Below, one piece after another: positions 34,001 to 56,151 of a stretch of DNA of 64,000 nt. The notes beneath the pieces were generated by a model. The model was not told the origin of the DNA. It saw nothing but the letters and a program-made list of their open reading frames with translations, and made no database searches. Each line of letters opens with the position of its first letter. Positions within the stretch are counted from its first letter, which is position 1. The stretch is from Tetraselmis striata (taxonomy: Eukaryota > Chlorophyta > Chlorodendrophyceae > Chlorodendrales > Chlorodendraceae): the NCBI GenBank assembly GCA_006384855.1, contig VCJN01000503.1:1-64000 (forward strand), given 5' to 3'. The position numbers and the translations under genes were made by a program.

Positions 34001-35461
34001 GCAACCAGCAGCCCAGTGCGTGGCATGAAGCTGTGGTGGAAGTATACAGCGCCAGGATAGCCCTTGCGCACAGCTGCCTCCTTGAACGCCTGTGTGCTGG
34101 ACACCGGGTCGAAGGCAAGTAGGTGCGGAAAGGAGAGGAAGAAGTTGAGCACCCACATGTAACATCGAGAGCCAGGCAGAGTGCCGCTGTCAATGTGCAG
34201 CGGCAGCGTGGCCAGCGTTAGTCCCGCCAGATAGAGGCAGTACAGGATGCCGATCCAGGTCCAAATGTAGATCTCAATCATGCGCGAGTAGACATAGCCC
34301 TGCTGCAGCACAAACGCCTGATGTGTACGCAATGCAGCACACGGTCATGAGAGTTAAGGTGCAGATTTCCAGGCAGGCAGCTGCGTGCAAGCGCAAATCT
34401 TAGGAATTGCACATACTACCCCCCCCCCCCCACCCCCCCCCCCCACACACACACAAACACAAACACAAACACAAACACACCCGTGTCCCCATCCGCTCTG
34501 CCATACAAGCCTATGTTCCCTATGCAGCTGGTAGGGTGAGTGTGTGGGTACGTTTCATGAGGTCACCTACCTGGAAGCGCCTGTCCGTCGATTCGCGCTT
34601 CTGCCATAAGAAGTAAAAAATAGCAGACCAAGCGGCAGTCCCCATGGCGACGTACATGACATTCCACGCCGTGCCATTCACGCGCATAGGCCAGGCAGCT
34701 GCAAGCGCACATCACCGTCTTGATTGTCAGGCTATTGTAGAGCTGGCCAGGAGGGGCATCCCCCATTACTTGAATACTTGGATTTCACTGGCAACTACGG
34801 ACACACCCTAAGCAGAAGCTGGGACACTACAGAAGCACAGTTGGCGCCAATCAACCTCTCTGGTGACCTGAACTACTCATGCTGGGTGAATACGGCCCAC
34901 AGGCAGTGTTGCTACATACATGGGTTGAGCATCTAGGCACCAGGCTAAGAATTTTCTTGATACAGGTGACGGGTAAGAAATGATACATCAGCTGTGCCAT
35001 GCCGCACTGAAACTAAGCTCCGGAATATACTCGCGACTAGTATCCCATGACTCAGATTTCAAAGCTCGGGAACAAATCCTCGGGAAGAGAGCCATGCGTT
35101 CTTGCTATGGTGATTTGGTGAAGTGGGTTCATGTTGGGGAAAGCATGTTCTTGACTCAAGAGCCACAACGGACGCGAGTACGCGAGCAACCAGCCACATT
35201 ACCCTCATGCGTCCCGATACGAGCACTGCACTCCCACGCGAGCAAGCGAGCCTCATTTGCTGTAAACTGCCATGGAATGGGGCTGCCGAGCGGAGCGGGG
35301 GAGGGGGTCTCACCAACGGCTAGACAGAAGGCAAGGTTGAATAGCGAAGTGGCGACGATCTGACCGCCTACGCGGTTGTGCAATTTGCCAGCTATACCGG
35401 GGCTGCGCCAGTGCGCCGCTTGCCCCTCTAGCGCGTCATGCATCTCGACCGCAACCGCCAT
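31025..35461 (-). CDS. multi-pass membrane protein with HET-like domain
   Basis: Five exons join in phase: 35461-35314, 34698-34571, 34317-32410, 32272-31544 and 31390-31025 (TGA), about 1090 residues in all. The start is the ATG opening M-A-V-A-V-E-M-H-D. Exons 1-3 carry many hydrophobic segments that look like transmembrane helices (e.g. W-T-W-I-G-I-L-Y-C-L-Y-L, L-L-V-A-I-V-V-I-F, G-Y-L-I-G-G-L-L-L-W). The end of exon 3 matches the core of the HET (heterokaryon incompatibility) domain: Y-M-W-I-D-T-L-S-V-P-Q, then S-V-Y-A-T-V-Q-H-V-I-I-V-E, then R-T-W-T-L-Q-E across the splice to exon 4. In fungi HET domains trigger cell death after non-self recognition; their role in algae is not established. 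The C-terminal ~370 residues have no recognised domain. Confidence 0.8.
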
Positions 35462-35915
35462 GTCGCCAAGCAGGAGTGTGGGATCCTGAGCAGCGTCCGT
35501 GCAACGTATGCCATCCGCCCCTCGCGAGCGAGCGGCCTCAGCGCCCCGCGCGGTGTGTCGTCTGCGACCTGTGGACACGACTACGGCCCACCGCACACCC
35601 AATCAATAGATGCAAGTTGCAGTGCCCACGCCTTGATAGCCAAGATGACACCTCGAGAAGCTCAAAGCACGGCCTGCCAACCTGCTGGCGTTGATGCCCT
35701 CAAAATTCTCCCCGGTTGGCCTTGCTGGCCGCCCGTCCATGGTGTTTTCGGTAGCCCGGCGAGGGCGCCCTGCATGTGGAATATTGCACGCCTCGCGCCG
35801 CCTCTGTTTACCCCCGCCCCCCCCCCCCCCCCCCCCCCCCGGCCCGGCCCGGCCCCACATCCAACAAAACACCCTTATTAAGCACAAGCACACACGTTAT
35901 CTTTGTGGTTATTAC
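35462..35915. other. 5' region of the HET-like gene
   Basis: This non-coding stretch lies between the proposed start codon and a hAT insertion. It contains a C homopolymer (about 35816-35840, poly-G on the gene's strand). The promoter probably lies here. Confidence 0.4.
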
Positions 35916-37101
35916 CAGGGTTGGGCATAAGTGACCCCTGGGTCGCTTATGTCATAACATAAGTACTTATGACATAAGTACATAATTATGTTATGATCCG
36001 GCATAAGCGGAATTATGCCTTATGTTATGACATAATTTTTGAATAATTATGCTCATAACATAATTATGCCATAATTTATGGCATAAGAAGGAGGAAGTGG
36101 CCGAAATACACCGCCACCGCGACCTTTGTATGTCAGCTCGTACTTGGGGAACAGCTTGGAACCGTTACGATAGGGCCAGCTCAGCCATCGGCTCAGCCCA
36201 CGTCTTGGCGTTCACCTCCTCCACAGTCGCACAGAAGGGCCCCTCTCTCGGAAACTTCGGGTGCAGCTGGTTGGTTTTCGAGCCGAAACACAAAATACAG
36301 CATATTGCCTCTCCAGCGGACGAGCCATCCACAATCTCGCAGTCGTCAGCCTCCCGGGAAGGGTTGTCGACGAATAAGCCCCAGTAAGGCGACTTCCAGC
36401 GGGTCGCGTGCGATCCCCATGACGCCTGAAGACTCTTCTTCACTAGCTCAATCCGTGCGCGCGCGCGGCGAATGCCCTCAGCAGTTCGTGTGTCCGAAGC
36501 GCCGCGTTCAGCCTTATCGGAAGCCGGGAAGTTCGAATAATCGTCGCTGTTGGGGCGGTGGCGGTGGCAGCAGCCGCAACGGGTGGTGCGGCGGCGGGTG
36601 TCTGCTCACTAGCGGCGGGTGAGGAGCCGCCATCGCCCGTACCGGAGCAAATCTCGCTGCGAACCGCAGTATGGCGCGACAGTACGGACCTCCAAGCGCA
36701 TGTAGACATGGCGGAGCCCGTCAACGTTGCCTCGTCCTTGCCCGTTGGGGGTGTTGGTGTGGTCATGGCGGGCGCCTGTGCGCCTGCGGGCAAGGTGCTG
36801 GATTGCGATCCGGCGGGAAGATTGCCTCTGCGACGGTCGTCTGTGTGCCGGCATCACGAGTATATTACTTATAATTTCGTACTATCGCCTCGTACAGTAA
36901 CACCTCGTACATAGGTACCGTATCTACGAGCAGTCCGCAGTCTGCGGGGGAGCCAACTGCGGGTTTTATCGGCACTTATGCCGGGCACTTATGCCTGGGA
37001 CATATGCCGATTTTCGATGGGACTTCCTCATAAGCATAACCACTTATGTTATGTCATAACATAAGTTTCCCGGAATAACTTATGCCTTATGCCCAACCCT
37101 G
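35916..37101. mobile_element. non-autonomous hAT transposon
   Basis: Terminal inverted repeats start CAGGGTTGGGCATAAG and end CTTATGCCCAACCCTG. They are flanked by a perfect 8-bp duplication GTTATTAC (35908-35915 and 37102-37109). Both are textbook hAT features. The subterminal regions are packed with TTATG/CATAA motifs (35930-36090 and 37020-37090), likely transposase binding sites. The 1186-bp interior has only minus-strand fragments, one with an I-C-C-I-L-C-F motif that could be the start of a BED-type zinc finger (about 36280). No catalytic transposase domain is present. Confidence 0.92.
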
Positions 37102-37583
37102 GTTATTACAGGGCGAGCGTCAAGAGAATGCACGGAAAGTACTGGGGAAGGAAAAAGCCTACATTGAAGCACACACGCCGTTTCCAGGTATGAAGTGCAG
37201 GTCGTTACAGGTACACTACGCTTCAAGATAAATGGCAAACCCTACTTTGGGTAGGGTCTGTGCTCACGCCCAATCGAAGCGCGTGGCGCCATTCCTCATA
37301 TAGTAAGGGGTATGTTGGGTAGGAGTGCTGGCCACAACCCCCATATTTTAGATTGAATTGATCTGGCCGTGTACATTGAGGTGTATGTAGATGTAAAAAC
37401 GAGGCACGAATTTCGCACATCTCGAGTTTACATTAGCACAAATATTCAGAAACATTTCCCTACGCTCAGCACATGAGGAGTCTTTGGCATGGCTCTATAG
37501 CAATAGACTGCCCATAGATGTGCTCGCATGGTACCGCGAGTGATCGGTGCGCATCGCGCCTTCCAACCGCTCATAATGCCCAC

Positions 37584-37656
37584 TGTAAGGATACCGCGCA
37601 AAACGCACCATGCACTGGGTACCCACATGCGGATTTGTGTGGTACATATCCTTACA
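37584..37656 (+). repeat. 73-bp repeat unit, copy 1
   Basis: The unit begins TGTAAGGATA and ends TATCCTTACA, so it has short inverted termini. It is nearly identical (about two mismatches) to 37843-37915, 187 bp downstream in the same orientation. Confidence 0.8.
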
Positions 37657-37842
37657 CTCCACCCCCCCCCCCCCCCCCCCCCCCATAGGATGGAGGACCT
37701 CCTCCAGCAACGTTTCGGCTTGGATTCGGTGGCGATCCGCATTGGCCGGGTCGTCCAACATTGCGGGATATCATATCATATATAGTATATGTTTCTCCAT
37801 CCGCAGGATCGAACCCGGATCCAAGTGCGTAGAAGCACCAAC

Positions 37843-37915
37843 TGTAAGGATACCGCGCAAAACGCACCAGGCACTGGGTACCCACATGGGGATTTGTGTG
37901 GTACATATCCTTACA
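37843..37915 (+). repeat. 73-bp repeat unit, copy 2
   Basis: Second copy of the unit at 37584-37656, with the same TGTAAGGATA/TATCCTTACA ends. The spacer between the copies carries a C homopolymer and a B-box-like sequence. Confidence 0.8.
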
Positions 37916-38779
37916 GTCACCCACATACATCAGCGTTACACAAGTGCTACACCTGTCACGAGGCACGTACTCGTGTAGGCGGCGAATTGTCTTGTAATGA
38001 GCATGCGCACCTTTTGGCAACCGTTTCATAGCTCTATAGGTCTATATTTGGTAGCGCGCTACAGCTCTACACGGTGTGGCAAGCACGCACGTATCCAACA
38101 TATTAAAAACCCCGTCAGTACCAATTCGCTATAGATCGGTAATATTTCCGTTTGAACTATACGATTTTAGCAGCAGTTTTCGCACCCCGAACTAATTCTA
38201 AACACCGGTCACCCCGCTCGTAGGGGTCGTATGTTATGCGTTGATACTCGAAAAATGCTCACCAACTACCCCTGGAGGGCAGTTCGCTTACCATTAATTT
38301 TGAAGCGTAGTGTATACGCCCTTCGATTCTGTTAAATGTAGTCGCTACATACTGCAATCAGTACGACCGTACCAGTCGTAACAGTTCTGGTACCTGGTTA
38401 TTTTTCCCGCCCGCCCCGGAACAGGCTCCAGTGAAACCCTTTCAGCGTCTCTACGACGGCCGTTTAGACAGTGATCCAGTTACGGAAAGCCCTGGGTAAG
38501 CGACGCTCCGTTATAATCAATAAGCAAATTGCCGAAGCATTCTGCAGTACTAATTAGAGGCTAGTGACTGAATTTTCAACACTGTTGGATCACCGTCTAA
38601 ACTACTGCCATCAAAGTACCCGGCACTGACCACAAAAGGTCCGCCCTACCGTCTGGGCGTCGGCCCATATTGAGTAATGCGAGTTGGGGCAAGCCCCAAC
38701 CCGCGGAGCAAAGCATTTCGGGAGTGCGATACGTGTGCAGCAAAAAAGGCAATGTGAGGGAAGCAAGCCCCGCAGCCAT

Positions 38780-39130
38780 AGCTGGAAAATTTTCCCATTC
38801 ACAGTAAAATATAGGGCGCCGTTGAGGGAGGGGGGGGGACCCCGCCCAAACTTAAGGCAGTTAAGTCCTCATGTGTTGACGCGATAACCTGACTACTAAT
38901 GAAATCCCTAAACTCCGGAACTAACAACTTAAAATTATGATGGTGATACCCCCACCGCGGGCACTTAATCAACATATGTTCGATAGTCTCATATTCACCT
39001 TCGCCACATGCAAGGCAGTGGAAAATACTGGCACCTGTTACCAGGGTGCGGGCCGCTTTTATCTAGCGTTGATTTTGCTTGTTGTGTTGAGTTGTTGTGT
39101 TGAGTTGATCTCTCAGTGCTGCTGCTTTTA
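38780..39130 (-). pseudogene. non-LTR (LINE) retrotransposon C-terminal remnant
   Basis: On the minus strand a frame encodes A-A-R-T-L-V-T-G, then C-L-A-C-G-E-G-E-Y-E-T-I-E-H-M-L-I-K-C-P. This is the C-x-x-C-x(n)-E-x-x-E-H-x(n)-C cysteine-histidine motif that follows the RT in many LINEs. A stop interrupts the frame upstream (about 39060) and another ends it near 38800. No RT core was found nearby, so this is a truncated 3' piece. Confidence 0.6.
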
Positions 39131-39926
39131 GCGGTGGATTTTTTACCCGCTTGTATGTATTGGCCTTTTTGGAATTAACACCAGTAGTGGTACTACATGT
39201 GTCAAACGTAATGAACGGGTAGGTTCATTAATCCGCGCGCAGGCTGCACGCCACATGTCGCCAAACCGATTGCTGCCATGTGGACATATATCCTCATCAT
39301 CTTCCCTTGACCTAGCCGCCGTAGTAGTCGCACAATGAATGCGATGGCGTGTGATGGACATATACGCATTTATATCTGGCATTGGGGGAATGCTACATCT
39401 TGCCATATGTGTAAATGCGTCACATTGCGTAGTGTACGCGGTGTACATCTAGTAGGGTTATCTCGGATATTTCTATGCCCTCGTCTAAAAACATGCGGGG
39501 TGATTTTGCGGCCATCTTGCGTCGCGAGCCCCATGGCCGCGCTTGGCATATGCGCTTCAAAATCAGCGATACTCGCCCGGCCGCTAGATAGTGCGCGCTT
39601 GAAAACGGAAATTGAATGTCAGCAATAAAATGCGCAAAAATCGCAATATATATAAGCGCGCAGTACATGAGGTCGTATGTAGTGTGGCTGGAAACTGTGT
39701 GCGGTACTTTTAGCTGAGCCGAGTAATTTACAAAAATATTACTTTACTTTAATTAATAGAGTTTTACCATTAATTACTACACCCCATATGTTAAATTACC
39801 CCTGTGTTAAGCACACATGCTGCGCAATACAATATACTGTTGCAGTGTGTCTGTGTAGAATGCACCATCAAACTTGCAGGACACATCATTGGCAACAATT
39901 ATGAATTGTTATATTGCTCCCCCACA
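39131..39926. other. AT-richer intergenic segment
   Basis: No supported gene. It may contain decayed transposon sequence between the LINE and hAT remnants. Confidence 0.35.
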
Positions 39927-40185
39927 TCACTCTAGAGTTATAACACCCCCAACATGAACTAGGGGCGCTGTGGTGGGGGCTGCTAGCTGCCTGCCCTGCT
40001 CAGCATCCCTATCTGCAGCCTCCATGGCATCTACCAGTGCATCCTCTACCATATCTAGCACATCCTTATCATAATTTTCAAGCAGGCGCAAGTTGACATA
40101 ACAATACATCAACTTGACAAGATTCTCGTGCAGCTTGAGAGATGCTTGAATTGATGGGAATAGTAGGCGGACCGAAGCTTGTTAA
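39927..40185 (-). pseudogene. hAT transposase C-terminal remnant
   Basis: The minus frame reads H-E-N-L-V-K-L-M-Y-C-Y-V-N-L-R-L-L-E, then an acidic tail with a TAA-type stop at 39927. This resembles the segment after the hAT dimerisation domain in plant-type transposases (x-x-L-V-Y-x-H-x-N-L-R-L-L). Nothing upstream continues it convincingly. It is not part of the hAT element at 35916-37101 and could derive from a related autonomous copy. Confidence 0.5.
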
Positions 40186-40740
40186 AGGCCCTCGGCGGCC
40201 AGGCAAGGAGCAGACGCACGGGCGGTGCGCAGCCTACCTTGTAAGCTCATGTGAACGGGCGCCCGCCGCGCCCGCCCACCGGATGGGCGCGAGTCCGCCG
40301 ATAAGCGGTTCACTACGACGCATGATTGGGCTCATCGTGCGGCTCTAGTCGTTTCGCGACCGCTTGCGAGTTCACCGAGCGTTGTCCGGCTGTCTCAGAC
40401 ACTGCGTCGGCGCTAACGCAGTTGGCTGAAACACGCCGTCACCTGAAACACAGCAGATGCGCGCCAGTTCCGCCCGCCGGCCCCACTGCTGCCCGGGTCG
40501 GCGGGGGCGCGCGGGCGCGCCCGCCCCGGTGCTCCATGGAATCATTACTTACCGGTAAAATACCTTATTACTGTGATTGATGGTTTTTTACTATTAATTA
40601 CTACCCCCCCCCCCCCCCCCCCCCCCAAGAAATGATACCGGTAAGCGCTCAGCTATAGCGGTACTTAGTAGAACCCGCGCCCGCTAAGTCTGCGCTATGT
40701 CCGCGCACCGTGGTAGTTCGCGCGCTGCGGGGCCACCTCA
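40186..40740. other. intergenic, GC-rich then C homopolymer
   Basis: No gene was recognised. A very GC-rich block (about 40255-40540) is followed by a C run at 40606-40626. Confidence 0.35.
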
Positions 40741-40754
40741 CTACGAGGAACTCT

Positions 40755-40835
40755 GCCCACTGCGAGAATCGAACCTGCGCACAGGCGTGCGCGCGTACGG
40801 AGAGCGCCGCTAAAACGCTCAGGCCGCAGCCCAAA
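40755..40835 (-). repeat. tRNA-like sequence (possible SINE head or decayed tRNA-Leu)
   Basis: The minus strand has an A-box-like CGGCCTGAGCG, a long variable-arm-like stretch and a B box GGTTCGATTCT, in the spacing of a class II (Leu/Ser) tRNA. The acceptor stem does not pair and the anticodon arm is poor, so it is not annotated as a functional tRNA. Confidence 0.35.
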
Positions 40836-40904
40836 AGTAATGGCAGGTCTTCGCGTGAAATTGGAGAGGATTATGATGTGATATTTATAGGGGCTTTGTT
40901 TTGA

Positions 40905-41555
40905 TGTGATATTTACGGAATAACAGTACGGTATACGGAACGTGTAATTAGGCTCTAGCTTAAGCCTGTTCTTTAGGCCCTTTAGGATGCAGCGGAAGGA
41001 TTTAGAGAGTATGGCCAATCTCTTCTGGTTACAGGGGTTCCTGGTAATAGTCTGTCTCTGAATTCCTCCTCGTAGACTTGTCCGAGGCGGTATTTATACC
41101 CGCCGAGGCCATAGTCATACCTGTGCTATGTTAGCCGGGTGTCATGGGATACCCGTGCAGTGTTAGCCACGTAAGGCTTGAGTCAGAGAACTCTAGAGAA
41201 TGGGCGTGTCCCGGGTTTACTCGGTTGATGCATTAGCCCTTCGGGGTTCGAATGAGGCAATGGTCTATGGGCTATGCCAGACCTACGACTGCAGTTGGCG
41301 CACGAGGTCAAGTGCTGGGGCGGCTTCGGCCGATGTCCCGGGGCGAACTTTACTTTACTTTACTTTCTAGAGAATTCCATAACAGTCTTCGACCTTATAC
41401 TACTAACATTTATATACTACCCGCAATACTAATATATACAGCGACTCCGCGCGGATGCGTAGTCGTACTACCTTAGCGGGGAAATGTACCTGCTAGTATA
41501 GCAGAACATTATGGCTAAAGGGAAATGGAGCATAACGGAACGGCTCGCTGAATCC
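40905..41555. other. intergenic, no gene seen
   Basis: Only a short TTTAC pentamer array (about 41349-41367) was noted. Confidence 0.4.
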
Positions 41556-41559
41556 GCTA

Positions 41560-42375
41560 AGGGTCGAAGGATAGAAGACATTAGCGTAACGCGTGACGCA
41601 GCAAATACTGCGATATGATTGGCTGCGAAGTTTACGCTCTCAGCTAAATCGATCACCGAATACACCTGAGAGGATAGAAGACGCTCGTGCGACTCGCCGT
41701 CACGCGTCACGCATCCTGGGGTTCCGTGCACGCGTCCTGGGGTTCCGTGCTATCGCGCCCCGGTCAACAGCGGCATTGCGAGCAGAATCCACCCCCGATC
41801 GGCCACTGCCCACTGCTACCTGACTCACCCCGCCGCCGCTACCCGTTATCCGCTGATACAGGGTAGTCACTATGTCCTCTCGTGGCACTGGGGATGGTAG
41901 TTCCGCACGCGCTTAGCGGCACCAACGGCGGTCGGCCGAGAAGGGTGCCCGTGCCTCCGGTTCCCTGGACGCTGATCCTCGTCCCCTGTCCTCTCAGTTC
42001 ACCGCCGCCTAGACGCAGCATACGACCCGGCAAAACCGGGGCGCGCGGCGAGGGTACTACGGGTGGGGTCATACTGCCCGATCATGGCGGCGGTGGCTGT
42101 GGATCTTGCGCAATGTGCGATGCAAAGCCGCGCCGCGGGGCCATACAGGCGTTACGCGTAACGTTTTTTTTGGGACTTTTTTCTTTTCGAATTTTGCCCA
42201 AAAAAGTATCCGTTACGGTTTGTGACGAGTATTCCGGAATACTCGTCACGCCGGGAAGTGACGCTCCGGTGACGCCTCGATCGACGTGGCACGTTCTGGT
42301 CCGAGTATTTAGCGTTACGCGTTACGCAAGCGTCTTCTATCCTTAGATTCTTAGGGTCGACCCTAAGGGCACCGA
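41560..42375. mobile_element. foldback/MITE-like element with long imperfect inverted repeats
   Basis: The left end (AAGGATAGAAGAC, then GCGTAACGCGT and AAATACT) recurs as its reverse complement at 42305-42345. A second partial copy of the motif is at about 41671-41720. Inside are a tandem 24-bp CCTGGGGTTCCGTG-type duplication (41715-41750), a T-run/A-run stem (about 42166-42206) and a perfect 28-bp palindrome. No transposase and no certain target duplication. Confidence 0.45.
42222..42249. repeat. perfect 28-bp palindrome
   Basis: GTGACGAGTATTCC is followed directly by its exact reverse complement, with the centre between 42235 and 42236. Confidence 0.95.
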
Positions 42376-43155
42376 TTTGATCAAGTTATTTAGCTGTAGA
42401 AAACCTGTTCATTGCTTTTGACGCCTGTAATACCAATAAGTACTCGTGTACCTGTAGCGACTGACCATCTCTCGCGGCGGCGGCATGCGCTGCTCCGCCA
42501 CGGTCATATCGCTGCTTCGGGCCGGCCGGCATGCGCGAAATGACTACTACGGAGACGCGCCCATCGGCATCTAACTGGCGCGTTTCGGCCGCACCAGCAC
42601 CGCGACGGATATTAGTCCCCTCAGGTGCTTTCTCCTTGCGTTAACAGTAGCCCTCCTTTGCAGTGGTGGAGCGCGCGCCCTTGGCACGCCGTTGTTCACA
42701 CCTGGGCGTGCGCAGGTGGGGAGGCGCGGAGGGCGTTGCTCCTACGTGTTGTAATTCGTCCTCGGAATGTCCGTGGACTGCCTGTGACACCGTCCCGGTT
42801 GACGCAAAGCCCTACAGCAAAGCATCAACCCTGAAGGTGAAATGCCTTCCAGAGTGGCTCTGAATTAATGGCCATGAATTCAACAAATAAGGCGTATCGA
42901 TATCAAACTCGGTCCTGGCAAACCTCGTGGGCACTTTCATATACCGAACTGGCATGTGGCGGGGTGGACCTGCGCTCAGCTTCACACAGGGTACCAATAT
43001 GATGCAAAAGCACACGAGCCACCAAACATGGCACATTTGGCATTGCTTCAATGTTGTTTGTGGGACCTCATTTGTCGCCCAAAAGGCTAAGCTTGCACTG
43101 CGCACGCAGAACGCACGCAGGCTTATTTGCGGTCAAGCGCTGCATCTGTGTAGAA
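42376..43155. other. upstream region of the large coiled-coil gene
   Basis: No separate gene was recognised; promoter and 5' UTR of the gene starting at 43156 are expected here. Confidence 0.4.
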
Positions 43156-53437
<10,282 letters not shown>

Positions 53438-55992
53438 CACATTTGGGAGAAGCCTTGTATTCGCTGTTCCAGACACTCGTGCGCTCATATGTCAAGCCCA
53501 CGGAGGCAGGCAGCTCCGGGGGGGGGGGGGGGGGGGGGATGGGGGGGGGGGGTTCATGACAGCCGCTACAATCCAATCTGATGTGGGAGAGCATAGGGCC
53601 GCAGAGTCGTGCTCCGGCCGTCACCCACATCGTACAATGGACACCTATCCCAGCAAATTAACGCCACGATGTAATATATAGATAGCGGAGACAGAGTCAT
53701 GACCGCCGCTGTGTCTGCGCCAATACCACTGGCTATCAATATGGTCAACAGCTGCAGAGATCTGTCGGCGACATGGTACTAGCGGTGGCACAGGATGGTA
53801 CTCCTACTGGTGCTGCATGGGGCATTCTACTCCATCTCCCTGCAACTCCATCTGCCAGTGCGCCCAGAGCATGCTGGTTCCTGCGCACTGCCAGGGGGGG
53901 AGCTAAGTCTTTGTTATCTGGACCATTATCAATTGTCTTATGTGTTCACCCTCCTGTCGGTGCACTATTCACGTGGGTGCTGGCTGCGGAGAGCCACAGG
54001 CCTCACACGCCTTCCCCTCCCCCGGGGATTCAGGGTGCACGTGCCACAGACCCACGGGAGCACCCACTCGCAGTCTTGGGTGGCGTCACACAGCGGGACA
54101 CGATAGCACGACCGTGTCTCGACCGGGACACCATAGCACGCACCGCACCACGGCGGTTTTTGCGGCCCCAGTAGCATAATAATGTCGTCTCATGACATGT
54201 AACGACTATTAGTTACTAATAATATCACAGTGCACCCTCGCTGAGCAGCGCACGAGTGTTAGCGAGAGAATATCGTGCGCGGGCAAAGACGTCCATACAG
54301 TTTACCAAAAAAGGTCTTTGCATGTTTATTTCTGCGTGAAATTCAGATTGATGGGTGAGCTGTAGTTTGCAGTCAAATATGAATAACTCGCGCGCATAAT
54401 ATTGCTAAGCCGATGCTGCGACCGTCATCGTCATGACGCGTAATCTCATTATATAAGCTATTGATAAGGCATGCACATACTGCGCTGATAAGAAACCGCA
54501 GCATGGGCGTGGCGTCATGTGTATTATATCATGCTGGGGCACCTGCTACGCGGCGTGACTATTGGACGCAAAAGCGCAAAATGTGCGTGGCAAATAACTA
54601 GCTCTGTGGTGGTTATGGGCATGGCACGCCAATAATTGCTTGACACGAATATCGGTAAGATAACCGCGCCGTTAGTTCCCTCATAGCTAGCTGCCGGCGA
54701 GACATGAAATGGAATATTATGAACCACCATCCAGAATTACACCTCGTTGCAACAGATGGTGCGGGAGGCGTTGTGACGTAGCGACCTGCATATGACGTGT
54801 GCAAAGTTGTGCTGTTAGTTGCCGCTATCTCGACGGCACTAACGAGAATGGATTGCATCATGAATTGGCCAAGAGAGAGAAACTGCCCAGTACTTTCCTA
54901 GAGATGAGACTATGCTTGGAGCAACACAGCCGGAATGTTGCAATACCAGGAATTTATCGATTATAATTGATCAGAACTTCGCGCCTTTCACATGTTTTTT
55001 GTCATCGTGTTTGAAAGTCGGCGGAGAGCAGGCGCGTTGCATCATTGAGTGTCAAAATTTGATTTTCCCAAAGAAGGATGAAAAGCTAGACTTGTTCACA
55101 GTTAGTCACCTCCACCCTCTTCTGGAATCCCAATTTGCCATCTCATCATCGCTTGTGTCAAGCACATAATTGGGCAAATGTGATGCACCACTTCACTATG
55201 CACGCTTGAAAGTGATGCGAATACCTTTTGGGCGGGGTTGCACACCCTGGAGACCGCGTCCCCACCTCGGATTCTCGGGTTTGCGGATTTTCCTCATAGA
55301 TCACGAATGGGCAATATGTTCCACAACATTTGCTATTTTAAGCTGAGCGTGATGGTTTCGGAGATATTGGCCAAGGAAAGAGCCGTGCTGCTCAGCCCAC
55401 AACAGTGCGGGTAGTGATGCGTAAGCATCAAAGCATGCACCCATAAAATCAACAAGCTTTTTTATGTACCTGCTACGAACTTTCGTCTAGCAACGCGCAT
55501 AGGCGACAACGCTCATAGAATATCATCATGCGCCTGCTAGCTTGGAAAATCGGTACAATTTTGCACACCATACAACGTCTCCGTTGCTGGCACGCGGCCG
55601 ATAAAAACTCCATGCATTGCAATTTATGACAATGTAGTACATGCATTGGGCTACTCACACTCACGTGGCTTGCAGCCCAGCATATAAGCAACATATGTGC
55701 ACCCACCGACTAAAGTTACTATACGGGTGCGCGCACACGAGTGGGCGGCGTACTGCGGTACTGCTGCCGCGGGAGTTGGAGCACGGCCAACATGTTGGCC
55801 CCACCCCGCCTATGCGCGTCGCCTGCGGCCGTTTTCAGGTCGCGATTTTATGGGCAGGTTCCTGAAAATGCCGTAAATTGCAGAAGAATATATATCTCGT
55901 CAGCATTATAGCAACTTTACATCAACTGCGCGTGATAACATGAGCTAACGCCCGCCAGCAAGGAGCAAGCCCTCCTCGTCGTCGGCATGGGG
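53438..55992. other. intergenic tract, no gene recognised
   Basis: The first ~240 bp is the 3' UTR of the coiled-coil gene, with a G homopolymer pair at 53519-53551 and TGTAA at 53670-53674. From about 54180 the sequence becomes notably AT-richer, with no domain-bearing ORF. Confidence 0.45.
53670..53674 (+). terminator. TGTAA poly(A) signal of the large coiled-coil gene
   Basis: It lies 233 nt after the stop codon and matches the green-algal polyadenylation signal. Confidence 0.4.
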
Positions 55993-56120
55993 GGCTGCAT
56001 TTCAAAGGGGAGGGGGCTGTGTGGATTGCCGACAGGTCGCTATGGCTTGGGTTACAGTGTTTTCTAAGGCAGGAGCATGTTGGCAGCCCGCAAGAACAGA
56101 AAGCACGAAGTGAGGGACGG

Positions 56121-56149
<29 letters not shown>

Positions 56150-56151
<2 letters not shown>

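Larger units (their letters stand above)
37102..38599. other. repeat-bearing intergenic tract
   Basis: No gene was recognised. It holds the duplicated 73-bp unit annotated separately and a C homopolymer (37663-37684). At about 37800-37823 a minus-strand GGGTTCGATCC resembles a pol III B box. Confidence 0.4.

Noticed and set aside
37577..37915. Short CRISPR-like array
   Set aside because: Only two 73-bp copies 187 bp apart, with inverted ends; no regular spacers and no cas genes, in a eukaryotic context.
38597..38779. Small hydrophobic membrane protein on the minus strand
   Set aside because: It overlaps the tail of the LINE remnant in another frame and has no start context or conservation that I can see.
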